This document shows, one piece after another, positions 24,948 to 33,330 of a stretch of DNA of 45,298 nt (within the stretch, counting starts at the first letter, position 1; each line of letters opens with the position of its first letter). The stretch lies in contig PABI01000121.1 in assembly GCA_002699125.1 (NCBI GenBank), positions 1 through 45,298 of the forward strand, in the 5' to 3' direction. The stretch comes from Anaerolineaceae bacterium (GTDB taxonomy: Bacteria; Chloroflexota; Anaerolineae; Promineifilales; Promineifilaceae). The notes under the pieces are model-generated. The model ran no database searches and was not told where the DNA came from. It saw only the letters and a list, made by a program, of their open reading frames with translations. The position numbers and the translations under genes were made by a program.

Positions 24948-25823
24948 ATGCTCGATTCTGTGGAAGCCACAACCCGTTTGCTGGCGGCACACGATTACAT
25001 CACCGACGTTGGTCTGAGTACCAGTATCTTCCTGGCGCTGCGCATGAACAAGGCGCTTTTTTTGGAAGGCGAGCCGGGCGTGGGTAAAACTGAAGTGGCC
25101 AAGGTGCTTAGTCGTGCGTTTAACACCCCCTTGATTCGTCTGCAATGTTATGAAGGCCTGGACATTAACCAGGCCGTTTATGAATGGAATTATCCGCGTC
25201 AACTGCTGGAAATTCAGGCGCGGCAGCACCAAAATGGTCAATCATCGGATACGGCCGATATTTTCACGGAACGCTTTTTGCTGAAACGGCCGCTCCTGCA
25301 AGCCATCGACCAAAGCCACAACCAGGCACCCGTTTTGCTCATTGACGAGTTGGACCGCGCCGACGAAGAGTTTGAAAGCTTCCTCCTGGAACTGCTCTCC
25401 GACTTCCAAATCACCATTCCGGAAATCGGCACGCTGCGCGCCGAGCACAAGCCCATCATCGTCATCACCTCCAACCGCACCCGTGAAATTCACGACGCAC
25501 TTAAGCGGCGCTGCGTGTATACCTGGATTGAGTATCCCAGCCGGGCCAAAGAGCTGGAAATTGTGCACCTGAAACGGCCGCAGCTCCCCGCCCAGTTAGC
25601 CCAACAGGTGGTCGATTTTGTACAGCGGCTGCGCCAGGAAGAGCTTTACAAGCGGCCCGGCGTGGCCGAAACGCTCGATTGGGCTGAAGCATTGAGCCAT
25701 TTGCAGACGCAGGTGTTGGATACGGCCGTTATCAACGCCACCCTTGGCATCATCCTCAAATACCAGGACGACGTCGACAAAATCCGAGGCACGACGGCCG
25801 CAGCCCTCCTGGCAGACGTTTAG
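24948..25823 (+). CDS. coxD: CoxD-like MoxR-class AAA+ ATPase
   Basis: A 291-residue AAA+ protein of the MoxR/CoxD class. Walker A is LEGEPGVGKTEVAKV (about 38-52), Walker B LLIDELDRADEEFESFLLELL, sensor 1 ITSNRTREIHDALKRRC with the Arg finger. CoxD acts with the VWA protein CoxE as a chaperone in sulfuration and assembly of the Mo-Cu centre of CO dehydrogenase. The start at 24948 is an ATG; the frame extends to a TTG at 24894 that is less likely. It opens the form I cox gene set. Confidence 0.88.
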   Translation: MLDSVEATTRLLAAHDYITDVGLSTSIFLALRMNKALFLEGEPGVGKTEVAKVLSRAFNTPLIRLQCYEGLDINQAVYEWNYPRQLLEIQARQHQNGQSSDTADIFTERFLLKRPLLQAIDQSHNQAPVLLIDELDRADEEFESFLLELLSDFQITIPEIGTLRAEHKPIIVITSNRTREIHDALKRRCVYTWIEYPSRAKELEIVHLKRPQLPAQLAQQVVDFVQRLRQEELYKRPGVAETLDWAEALSHLQTQVLDTAVINATLGIILKYQDDVDKIRGTTAAALLADV

Positions 25824-25845
25824 CCTAAAAAATGGGCCACAGACT

Positions 25846-25932
25846 TGTCCTGAGCAACGCCGAAGGATGAACACAGATTCACACAGATAAAAAACAAAAA
25901 ATCAGCGTCATCAGCGTTTATCTGCGTCCTAT
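25846..25932. repeat. CACAGATTCACACAGAT repeat with nested insert
   Basis: GAACACAGATTCACACAGATAA and ATCAGCGTTTATCTGCGTCC are typical of the dispersed CACAGATT family. A CTTGTCCTGAGCAACGCCGAAG segment (about 25842-25863) precedes it. It occupies most of the coxD-coxE gap. Confidence 0.6.
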
Positions 25933-25970
25933 TCACTTTTCACTTTTTACTTTTAACTGCTTCTTAAAAA

Positions 25971-27155
25971 ATGGCTGACGAGACCCTCCTCACCAACCTG
26001 CTCACCTTCACCCACCTGCTGCGCCAGGCCGGGCTGCCGGTTTCGCCGGAGCAGAGCCGTGATTTTGCCCAGGCGCTCACGCTGGTGGATGTGGGCAGCA
26101 GGGAGCAGGTGTACCATACGGCTCGCAGCCTGCTGGTGACGCGGCAGGAGCATCTGGATTTATTTACGACTATTTTCAACAGTTTCTGGCGCACTCACGG
26201 TGGCCACCAATTACCGCAGGGGCAAAAAGCGCCTGTGGCTCCACGCCACAATCGGCCGTCGGAGCAGTTCAACGTCGTCACCTACATGGCCTACAAAGCG
26301 AAACAAACGGATGAGGAGATCGACATTGCCGACAAGAGCGGCACGTTTAGCCGGGCCGAGCTGTTGGGCAACAAGCTGTTTGCCGACATGACGCCGGAAG
26401 AACTGGAAACGATCAAGCAGCTCATGCAGGAGATGCGCTGGGAATTGGCGCAGCGGCAGACGCGCCGCCGCGTGCCGGACAAGCGGGGCGACCGGCTGCA
26501 TTTGCGCCAGGCGATGCGGGCGGCGACCAAGTTTGGCGGCGTGCCGCTGCAATTGTCGTGGCAAAGCCGCAAGATTAAGCAACGGCCGTTTGTCCTCATT
26601 GCCGATATTAGTGGATCGATGGAGAAATACGGCCGTCTTCTGCTCCAATTTTTTTACAGTTTCAGCCACAGCTTCAAAAACGTGGAATGCTTCGTCTTCG
26701 GCACCCGGCTGACGCGCATTACCGGCCAGCTCAAGCTCAAAAACATCGATCAGGCCATCGACGAGGCCGCCCGCGACGTGATCGATTGGTCCGGCGGCAC
26801 CCGCATCGGCGACAGCTTGCGCACTTTTAACCAGCAGTGGAGCCGCCGCGTGTTGCGCCGCGGGGCCATCGCCCTCATCATCAGCGATGGCTGGGAGCGG
26901 GGCGACGTATCTGTACTGCGCCGCGAGATGCGCTATTTGCAGCATCGCTGCCACCGGCTCATCTGGCTCAATCCGCTGCTGGGCCGCCGCAGCTACCAGC
27001 CGCTGGTAGAAGGCATGGCCGCCGCCCTGCCCTACATCGATGACTTTTTACCGATTCACAATCTACAAAGCCTGCGCGAGCTGTCCCAGCACCTGGGCGC
27101 GCTCGGCCAACATCGCTCCGTCAAGCCGAAGCTAATGGTGCAGTCCCAGGTTTAA
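25971..27155 (+). CDS. coxE: CoxE-like VWA-domain protein
   Basis: A 394-residue protein with an N-terminal helical region (MADETLLTNLLTFTHLLRQAGLPVSPEQ) and a C-terminal von Willebrand A domain. The MIDAS metal site is DISGSMEKY (212-220), with T in GGTRIGDSLRTF and D in ISDGWERGD. It matches the VWA_CoxE family. Together with the adjacent AAA+ protein it should form a MoxR-VWA chaperone pair for CO dehydrogenase cofactor maturation. No Shine-Dalgarno sequence is visible before the ATG; the upstream 140 bp are repeat, so expression may rely on read-through or a leaderless start. Confidence 0.9.
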   Translation: MADETLLTNLLTFTHLLRQAGLPVSPEQSRDFAQALTLVDVGSREQVYHTARSLLVTRQEHLDLFTTIFNSFWRTHGGHQLPQGQKAPVAPRHNRPSEQFNVVTYMAYKAKQTDEEIDIADKSGTFSRAELLGNKLFADMTPEELETIKQLMQEMRWELAQRQTRRRVPDKRGDRLHLRQAMRAATKFGGVPLQLSWQSRKIKQRPFVLIADISGSMEKYGRLLLQFFYSFSHSFKNVECFVFGTRLTRITGQLKLKNIDQAIDEAARDVIDWSGGTRIGDSLRTFNQQWSRRVLRRGAIALIISDGWERGDVSVLRREMRYLQHRCHRLIWLNPLLGRRSYQPLVEGMAAALPYIDDFLPIHNLQSLRELSQHLGALGQHRSVKPKLMVQSQV

Positions 27156-27178
27156 TAACCTACTTGCTTGTTGAGAAA

Positions 27179-27248
27179 TTGGACACGGATTAACACAGAT
27201 GACAAAGATTTTTTTATCTTACCATTCTCTGTGATCTCTGTGGCCAAA
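27179..27248. repeat. CACGGATTAACACAGAT / ATCTCTGTGGCC repeat
   Basis: GGACACGGATTAACACAGAT and CTCTGTGATCTCTGTGGCC flank an A/T-rich centre with seven T in a row. It belongs to the same family as 16741, 25846 and 4640. It fills the coxE-coxG gap and could be a weak transcription stop. Confidence 0.6.
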
Positions 27249-27267
27249 AAAATAGAAGGAGATGCCT

Positions 27268-27945
27268 ATGGATATTTCAGGAGAATACACCTTTGACGCC
27301 CCGCAGGAGCTGGTCTGGGAGGCGCTGCAAGACCCGGACGTGTTGGCGTCTGTGATGCCCGGTGGGGAAGGGTTTGAGGAAGTGGGTGAAAATGAGTACA
27401 AGGGCAACCTGAAGATCAAGGTCGGCCCGGTGCAGGGTAGATTCACCGGCAACATCAAGCTGACCGACATCGTCCCCCCGGAAAGCTACCACATGGAGGT
27501 AGAAGGCAAAGGTGCCCCCGGCTTTGTCAACGCCGAAGGCAATTTGCAGCTGACCGGCCAGGGCGACCAGACGCACATGGCGTATGAAGGCACGGCCCAA
27601 GTAGGCGGCCGTATTGCCAGCGTGGGCCAACGCCTGATGGACAGCTCGGCCAAATCGATCATTCGCCAAAGCTTGGAAGGGTTGAATGCCTATCTACAAA
27701 CCCAGGTGGCGGCAAAACAGACAACACAGCCGGCTGAAGCGATGGCGGATGCGAGTGAGGATGGTGGGGAAATGGCCGTTCCCACCCCACCCCAAACGCC
27801 CGCCTACAAACCACCCAGCCAGACCGAAGTCGCCATGAACGTGGCCAAAGATGTGGCCAGCGACATCATCCCCCGCCAATATTGGCCCTACATCATCGGC
27901 CTTGTTGTCCTGCTAATCATTATTCTGCTGATCGTCATTTTTTAG
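27268..27945 (+). CDS. coxG: CoxG: SRPBCC domain with C-terminal membrane anchor
   Basis: A 225-residue CoxG protein. The SRPBCC lipid-binding fold (residues 1-150) begins MDISGEYTFDAPQELVWEAL and includes VMPGGEGFEE and GRIASVGQRLMDSSAKSII. A Pro/Ala linker and a C-terminal helix (YWPYIIGLVVLLIIILLIVIF) follow. CoxG is thought to attach CO dehydrogenase to the membrane and deliver electrons to quinone. The start at 27268 has AGGAG six bases upstream; the ATG at 27262 overlaps that site. It lies directly before coxMSL. Confidence 0.93.
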   Translation: MDISGEYTFDAPQELVWEALQDPDVLASVMPGGEGFEEVGENEYKGNLKIKVGPVQGRFTGNIKLTDIVPPESYHMEVEGKGAPGFVNAEGNLQLTGQGDQTHMAYEGTAQVGGRIASVGQRLMDSSAKSIIRQSLEGLNAYLQTQVAAKQTTQPAEAMADASEDGGEMAVPTPPQTPAYKPPSQTEVAMNVAKDVASDIIPRQYWPYIIGLVVLLIIILLIVIF

Positions 27946-27959
27946 TAGTTACTTGAAAT

Positions 27960-28052
27960 AGGTGTAGCCTACCCCCTCCCTAGCCCTCCCCTTTGAGGGG
28001 GAGGGGATTTAGCTCCCTCTCCCTCTCAGGGAGAGGGCTGGGGTGAGGGTTA
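27960..28052. repeat. CCCTCTCCCTCTCAGGGAGAGGG hairpin repeats
   Basis: Two adjacent hairpins: CCCTCCCCTTTGAGGGGGAGGG (about 27983-28005) and a CCCTCTCC...GGGAGAGGG unit (about 28013-28037). Repeats of this composition are common between genes in many bacteria. They separate coxG from coxM. Confidence 0.65.
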
Positions 28053-28072
28053 ATCATAAAGAGGAGGTTCCC

Positions 28073-28942
28073 ATGATTCCTGGTGAATTTGATTACCATT
28101 CGCCACAAAACCTGCAAGAAGCTGTGGCTTTACTCCAGCAGCACGGCGATGATGCCAAGGTGCTGGCTGGTGGGCAAAGCCTCATCCCCGCCATGCGCTT
28201 CCGTCTGGCCCTGCCGGAAGTGCTCATCGACATCAACGGCATCGACGGGCTGGAGTACGTGCGCGAAGACAACGGCCATCTAGCCATTGGTGCCATGACC
28301 CGCGAAGTTGAGCTGGAAGAATCGGCCGTGGTGCAGCAAAAGTTCCCCTTGCTGGCCGACGCCGCCCGCGTCATCGCCGATCCGATTGTGCGCAACCGGG
28401 CCACGGTGGGCGGCAACATTGCCCACGCCGATCCGGCCAACGACCATCCGGCGGTGATGCTGGCTTACGGCGCCGAAGTGATTGCGCTTGGTCCGTCCGG
28501 CACGCGCGCCATTGCCATCGATGACTTTTTTGTCGATTTGTTTGAAAACGCGCTGACTGACAACGAAATTTTGACCGAGATTCGTATTCCCACGCCCGGT
28601 GCCAACAGCGGCGGCGCGTACGTCAAGGTTGAGCGCAAGGTGGGCGATTATGCAATTTCGGCCGTGGCGGTGCAATTAACGATGGATAGGGATGTGTGTA
28701 CGGCCGTACGCATCGCCCTCACCAATGTCAGTGCCGTCCCCATGCGGGCCAAAAATGCCGAAGCCGCCCTCCAGGGCAAAACCATCACCCCGGAGACGCT
28801 GGAAGCCGCCGGGCAAGCCGCCGCCGCTGAGTGCGATCCCTCGCCTGACCTGCGCGGCAGCGTAGCCTACAAGCGTGATCTCACCCGCGTGTTGGTCAAG
28901 CGGGCGGTGCAGAAGGCAGTTGAAAGAGCCAGTAATCGGTAA
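28073..28942 (+). CDS. coxM: CO dehydrogenase medium (FAD) subunit, form I locus
   Basis: A 289-residue FAD-binding subunit of a molybdenum hydroxylase, which passes electrons from the Fe-S subunit onward. FAD motifs AGGQSLIPAMR (about 32-42) and TVGGNIAHADPAND (about 111-124) are clear. The start at 28073 has GAGGAGG upstream; a frame extension to 28043 has none. The order M-S-L is that of form I CO dehydrogenases. The last codons, Ser-Asn-Arg and the stop, are read from an inverted repeat (28932-28970). Confidence 0.95.
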   Translation: MIPGEFDYHSPQNLQEAVALLQQHGDDAKVLAGGQSLIPAMRFRLALPEVLIDINGIDGLEYVREDNGHLAIGAMTREVELEESAVVQQKFPLLADAARVIADPIVRNRATVGGNIAHADPANDHPAVMLAYGAEVIALGPSGTRAIAIDDFFVDLFENALTDNEILTEIRIPTPGANSGGAYVKVERKVGDYAISAVAVQLTMDRDVCTAVRIALTNVSAVPMRAKNAEAALQGKTITPETLEAAGQAAAAECDPSPDLRGSVAYKRDLTRVLVKRAVQKAVERASNR

Positions 28943-28970
28943 ACGGTAAGCGGTATTTTTTACCGATTAC
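28932..28970. repeat. GTAATCGGTAA inverted repeat with direct copies
   Basis: Perfect 11-bp arms at 28932-28942 and 28960-28970; a further GGATTACCGATTACGGG copy follows at about 28978-28994. The left arm contains the coxM stop codon (28940-28942). It may form a hairpin between coxM and coxS. Confidence 0.8.
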
Positions 28971-29010
28971 CGATGACGGATTACCGATTACGGGAAAAAC
29001 GGAGAAAACG

Positions 29011-29502
29011 ATGAGCAAACACACAATCACACTAAACGTCAACGGCACCAGCGTTAGCAAAGAGGTGGATGCCCGCCTGCTGCTGGTGCATTTTATTCGG
29101 GAGGATTTGGACCTGACCGGCACGCACATCGGCTGCGATACCACCAGCTGCGGTGCGTGTACGGTGATGATGAACGGCCGTGCCGTCAAAAGCTGCACCG
29201 TCTTTGCTGTCCAGGCCAACGGAGCCGAAATCGAAACAATTGAAGGCGTGGCCAACGGGGCCGAACTGCACCCGCTGCAGGAAGGCTTCTGGGAAAAACA
29301 CGGCCTGCAATGCGGCTACTGCACCCCCGGCATGATCATCAGCGCCAAACATTTGCTGGACAAAAATCCTAACCCGACCGAAGAAGAAATTCGCTGGGGC
29401 ATTTCCGGCAATTTGTGCCGCTGCACCGGCTATAACAAAATCGTTGAAGCCATTCAATATGCTGCCGAGAAAATGAACTCACCTGAGGAGGTAGCCGCAT
29501 GA
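29011..29502 (+). CDS. coxS: CO dehydrogenase small (2x[2Fe-2S]) subunit, form I locus
   Basis: A 163-residue iron-sulfur subunit. The plant-type [2Fe-2S] site uses C42, C47, C50 and C62 (GCDTTSCGACTV...SC). The second cluster uses C101, C104, C136 and C138 (QCGYCTPGM and NLCRCTGY). It relays electrons from the Mo-Cu site in CoxL to FAD in CoxM. It overlaps coxL by 4 bp (ATGA), giving translational coupling. GGAG precedes the ATG. Confidence 0.96.
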   Translation: MSKHTITLNVNGTSVSKEVDARLLLVHFIREDLDLTGTHIGCDTTSCGACTVMMNGRAVKSCTVFAVQANGAEIETIEGVANGAELHPLQEGFWEKHGLQCGYCTPGMIISAKHLLDKNPNPTEEEIRWGISGNLCRCTGYNKIVEAIQYAAEKMNSPEEVAA

Positions 29503-31955
29503 CCTACCACGATCCTGCTAAAAGCAAGCAATTTGATGACCGCTTTGAAAATAAACACAACGTGCCTGAAGGGGCTTCGGCCGTGGTGGAAACCAGTGAA
29601 GACGTACGCGTCACTACGCCGCCGGAAATTTGCGGCATGGGCCACCGCATGAAGCGCAAAGAGGATCCGCGCTTCATCCAGGGCAAAGGGCGCTACGTCG
29701 ATGACATCAAGCTGCCCGGGATGTTGTACATGGACATCGTGCGCAGCCCATATGCCCACGCCCGCATCCTGGACATTGATGCCAGCGCCGCCCTGGAGAT
29801 GGAAGGCGTCGTGGCCGTCATCACCGGCAAGGATTTGGAGGCCCACGGCCTGCACTGGATGCCCACGCTCATGTCCGACACGCAGATGGTGCTGCCTACC
29901 GATAAGGTGGTGTATTACGCTCAGGAAGTAGCGGCCGTTATTGCTACCAGCCGCTACATTGCCGCCGACGCTATCGAAAACGTCTTTGTTGATTATGAGC
30001 CGCTGACGCCCGTCATTGATCCTTTCAAAGCGTTAGAAGATGAAGTCATCATTCGTGAGGATAAAGAGAAGAAGACCAATCGCATCTGGCATTGGGAAGC
30101 GGGTGATAAAGAGGCCACGGACGCGGTTTTTGCCAATGCCGCTCACGTGGTAAAGCAGCACATGTACCTTCCGCGCATCCACGTTTCTTCCATTGAAACA
30201 TGTGGCATGGTGGCTAACTACCAGCCGGCCATGGGCAAGATGCAGATTTACATGACCACGCAGGCACCACACGCCATCCGCACCGTTTTTGCCCTGGTTA
30301 CCGGACTGCCGGAGCAGAAAATTCAAATCATTTCGCCAGACATTGGCGGGGGGTTTGGCGGCAAGGTACCAGTCTACCCTGGCTATGTGGTGGGTGCGGT
30401 GGCCAGCCTGCTGTTGGGTAAACCGGTGAAGTGGATTGAAGACCGCAGCGAGAATTTGCAGGCAGACAGCTTTGCTCGCGATTATCACCTGGAAGCAGAG
30501 CTGGCGGCCGATGCCAACGGCAAGATTGTGGGGCTGCGCGTCAATGGACTGGCGGACCATGGCTGCACCGATGCCGCAGCCAACCCATCTAAATTCCCGG
30601 CCGGGCTGTTTAGCATCTGCACCGGCTCGTATGATTTACAAGCGGCGCACGTCAACATGGACGCCGTCTACACCAACAAGCCGCCGGGCGGCGTAGCCTA
30701 CCGCTGCTCTTTCCGCGTCACAGAGGCTGTACACATGATTGAGCGGTTGACGGACATGATGGCCCATGATCTGAACGTTGATCCGGCCGAATACCGCATG
30801 AACAACTTCATCAAGCCCGATGCGTTCCCGTACAAGTCGCCAACTGGCTGGGAGTACGACAGCGGCAATTACCACGCGGCGCTGAAAAAGGCGATGGACA
30901 TCATCGACTACGAAGGCCTACGCAAAGAACAGGCCGAAAAGCGCGAGCGTGGCGAGCTGATGGGCATTGGCATCTCCAGCTTCACCGAGGTGGTGGGAGC
31001 TGGCCCGTCGCGCGATTACGACATTTTGGGTATCAAGATGTTTGATTCGGCCGAAATCCGCATTCATCCGACCGGTAAAGCGATTGCCCGCTTTGGCACC
31101 AAGAGCCAGGGGCAGGGGCATGAAACCACCTACGCCCAAATCATCGCCGAAGAGCTGGGTTTGCCGGCGAACGACATCGAAGTGGAGGAAGGCGACACGG
31201 ACACAGCGCCTTACGGCCTGGGTACTTATGCTAGCCGTTCTACACCCACCGCTGGGGCGGCCGCTGCCATGGCTGCTCGCAAGATCAAGGCCAAGGCGCG
31301 CAAGATTGCGGCCCACCTGCTGGAAGTAGGGGAAGACGATCTGGAATGGAACGTGAACCAATGGCAGGTGAAAGGCTCGCCGGAGCAGGCCAAGACGATT
31401 CAGGACATTGCCTTTGCCGCCTACACCAACCATCCCCAGGGCATGGAAGCTGGGCTCGAAGCCACGGATTACTACGACCCGCCTAACCTGACGTTCCCCT
31501 TTGGCAGCTACATTGCCGTGGTGGACATCGACAAGGGCACGGGCGAGGTACACGTGCGCCGCTTTGTGGCCATCGACGACTGCGGCAACATCATCAATCC
31601 AATGGTGGTGGAAGGGCAGGTTGAAGGCGGCCTGACGATGGGACTGGCTCCGGCGCTGTACGAAGAGATTGTGTACGATGAGAACGGGACCTGCCTGACG
31701 GGAACGCTGGCTGATTATCTGGTGCCAACGGCCGTTGAATCTCCAAAATGGGAAACCGGCCACACCATCACACCTTCGCCGCATCATCCCATTGGCGCCA
31801 AAGGGGTGGGTGAATCGCCCACGGTCGGTGCACCACCGGCCATTGCTAACGCGGTGGTCGATGCGCTGTGGCACCTGGGCGTGCGCCATCTAGACATTCC
31901 GATTACGCCGCCGAAGGTGTGGCAGGCGCTGCGCGATGCAGGTGTTTCCGATTAA
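29499..31955 (+). CDS. coxL: CO dehydrogenase large (Mo) subunit, form I
   Basis: An 818-residue catalytic subunit. The active-site loop is AYRCSFR (residues 400-406) with C403, the Cys that holds copper in the Mo-S-Cu centre. This AYxCSFR loop defines form I, the class with proven CO oxidation. Cofactor-binding segments PDIGGGFGGKV, GQGHETTYAQIIAEELGLP and KGVGESPTVGAPPAIANA are present, the last containing the catalytic Glu. The N-terminus is a little extended relative to the Oligotropha protein (about 809 residues). It allows aerobic use of CO at trace or higher levels, depending on affinity that sequence cannot show. Confidence 0.97.
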   Translation: MTYHDPAKSKQFDDRFENKHNVPEGASAVVETSEDVRVTTPPEICGMGHRMKRKEDPRFIQGKGRYVDDIKLPGMLYMDIVRSPYAHARILDIDASAALEMEGVVAVITGKDLEAHGLHWMPTLMSDTQMVLPTDKVVYYAQEVAAVIATSRYIAADAIENVFVDYEPLTPVIDPFKALEDEVIIREDKEKKTNRIWHWEAGDKEATDAVFANAAHVVKQHMYLPRIHVSSIETCGMVANYQPAMGKMQIYMTTQAPHAIRTVFALVTGLPEQKIQIISPDIGGGFGGKVPVYPGYVVGAVASLLLGKPVKWIEDRSENLQADSFARDYHLEAELAADANGKIVGLRVNGLADHGCTDAAANPSKFPAGLFSICTGSYDLQAAHVNMDAVYTNKPPGGVAYRCSFRVTEAVHMIERLTDMMAHDLNVDPAEYRMNNFIKPDAFPYKSPTGWEYDSGNYHAALKKAMDIIDYEGLRKEQAEKRERGELMGIGISSFTEVVGAGPSRDYDILGIKMFDSAEIRIHPTGKAIARFGTKSQGQGHETTYAQIIAEELGLPANDIEVEEGDTDTAPYGLGTYASRSTPTAGAAAAMAARKIKAKARKIAAHLLEVGEDDLEWNVNQWQVKGSPEQAKTIQDIAFAAYTNHPQGMEAGLEATDYYDPPNLTFPFGSYIAVVDIDKGTGEVHVRRFVAIDDCGNIINPMVVEGQVEGGLTMGLAPALYEEIVYDENGTCLTGTLADYLVPTAVESPKWETGHTITPSPHHPIGAKGVGESPTVGAPPAIANAVVDALWHLGVRHLDIPITPPKVWQALRDAGVSD

Positions 31956-31969
31956 TTGACAACATTATT

Positions 31970-31997
31970 GTAGGGGCAAGGCGCGCCTTGCCCCTAC
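31970..31997. repeat. 28-bp perfect palindrome (GTAGGGGCAAGGCG arms)
   Basis: Arms of 14 bp with no loop (31970-31983 and 31984-31997) lie 14 bp past the coxL stop and 30 bp before coxF. It shares the GTAGGGGC end with the element at 718-867. Confidence 0.85.
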
Positions 31998-32027
31998 GCC
32001 ATCGCCGAACATAAAGGGAGGTGGCGT

Positions 32028-33209
32028 ATGTTTGATGAATTTTTTCGCAAAGCAAATGAGTTAACCCAGGCGGGCGAGCTGTTTGCTACGGCCGTTGTTG
32101 TGCGCGCCGAGAAGCCAACCTCAGCCAAGCCGGGCGACAAAGCGATCATCACGGCCGATTCAGTGATGCACGGCTGGATTGGTGGCAGCTGCGCCCAGCC
32201 GACGGTGATCAAGGAGGCGTTGAAGGCGATTGCCGATGGGCAGCCGCGCCTGATTCGCCTGACGGTGGACCCGGAACAGGAACCGGCCCGGCCCGGCCTG
32301 CTGGATTTGCCGATGACCTGTTTTAGCGGCGGCACGCTGGAAATTTATATTGAACCGCAACGGCCGTTGCCCCATTTACTCGTTGTGGGCAGTCTGCCGG
32401 TAGCCCGGGCGCTGGTGCAGTTAGGCACATCGATGAACTACCGCGTCACCGTGGTGGACCCGGACACCAACGGCGAAGGCATGGAGCAGGCCGATCGCCT
32501 CATCACTGATCTGGATGAGATGCCGGGTTTGCTGACGCCGCGCACCTTTGTGGTGGTAGCGACGCACGGCAATTACGATGAGCTGGCCTTGAAGTACGCG
32601 CTCAAAGCACCAGTCGCTTATGTGGGATTGGTAGCCAGCAAAAAGCGGCGGCAAGCGGTGGAAGAGTATCTGCGGCTGCAAGATGTCACTGACAATGAGA
32701 TTGAGCGACTGGTGTGCCCGGCCGGTTTGGACATTCAGGCGGTGCGCGGCGACGAGATTGCCTTGAGCATCATGGCCCAGATTGTGCAGCAGCGGCGCAA
32801 CGATCCGGAGATTGACGTGGATGCCTTCTTTGTCCGGGCCGAGTCTGAGGCAGAAGCGGCCGAAGCGATTGATCCGGTGTGCGGCATGTCGGTAGAAATT
32901 GAAGGCGCGGCACACACACACGCTTACGAAGCCACAACCTACTACTTCTGCTGCGCCGGCTGCCAGACGAAGTTTGCTGCCAATCCCGAGCAGTTTTTAC
33001 AGAAAGCGGTGCCCTCGGGAACGGCCGTTGATCCCATTTGCCAGATGGAAGTAGAGATTGCCACGGCCAAGTTTATGTCTGAGTATAACGACGAGATGGT
33101 TTATTTTTGCTGTGCCGGCTGCAAACAAACCTTTGATGCAAACCCCATGGCAGCTTTGGTGAAACAGTCGGAAACGGCCGTTTCCCTTGACGACATCAAC
33201 ATTAGCTAA
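32028..33209 (+). CDS. coxF: XdhC/CoxF-type maturation factor fused to two YHS domains
   Basis: A 393-residue fusion. The XdhC_CoxI domain (about 12-95, with the WIGGSCAQP motif at 50-57) and the XdhC Rossmann domain (about 114-260, LLVVGSLPVARALVQLG) are those of factors that bind and sulfurate molybdenum cofactor before insertion. After a linker come two YHS domains: DPVCGM at 282-287 with FCCAGC (307-312), and DPICQM at 335-340 with FCCAGC (360-365). YHS domains are small Cys-rich metal-binding modules known from copper proteins. Because form I CoxL needs copper as well as sulfurated Mo, delivery of copper is an attractive inference. GGGAGGTGG precedes the ATG. Confidence 0.9.
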   Translation: MFDEFFRKANELTQAGELFATAVVVRAEKPTSAKPGDKAIITADSVMHGWIGGSCAQPTVIKEALKAIADGQPRLIRLTVDPEQEPARPGLLDLPMTCFSGGTLEIYIEPQRPLPHLLVVGSLPVARALVQLGTSMNYRVTVVDPDTNGEGMEQADRLITDLDEMPGLLTPRTFVVVATHGNYDELALKYALKAPVAYVGLVASKKRRQAVEEYLRLQDVTDNEIERLVCPAGLDIQAVRGDEIALSIMAQIVQQRRNDPEIDVDAFFVRAESEAEAAEAIDPVCGMSVEIEGAAHTHAYEATTYYFCCAGCQTKFAANPEQFLQKAVPSGTAVDPICQMEVEIATAKFMSEYNDEMVYFCCAGCKQTFDANPMAALVKQSETAVSLDDINIS

Positions 33210-33243
33210 CAACCAGAACGGAAGAGCTGGGAAGAGGGCAAGG

Positions 33244-33272
33244 CAGCGGATGAGCAATCATCCGCTGTTTTG
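33244..33272 (+). terminator. Rho-independent terminator of the form I cox operon
   Basis: CAGCGGATGA, loop GCAA and TCATCCGCTG, followed by TTTTGTT, lie 35 bp past the coxF stop. Confidence 0.9.
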
Positions 33273-33276
33273 TTCT

Positions 33277-33329
33277 GTAGCCGCGGTTTCTTACCGCGTA
33301 AAAATGGCGCGGAAAGAATCCGCGGCTAC
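33277..33329. repeat. GTAGCCGCGG family inverted repeat, copy 2
   Basis: The left arm (from 33277) is slightly diverged. The right arm 33308-33329 is identical over 22 bp to 6326-6347. It lies next to the cox terminator and just before the P450 3' end. Confidence 0.85.
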
Positions 33330-33330
33330 G

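Noticed and set aside
27960..28052. A riboswitch or leader upstream of coxM
   Set aside because: The sequence is two simple CCCTC/GAGGG hairpins typical of dispersed repeats, without a conserved aptamer-like core.
30918..31889. Long open frame antisense to coxL
   Set aside because: It mirrors the codon pattern of coxL, has Arg/His/Gly-rich nonsense composition and no ribosome site.
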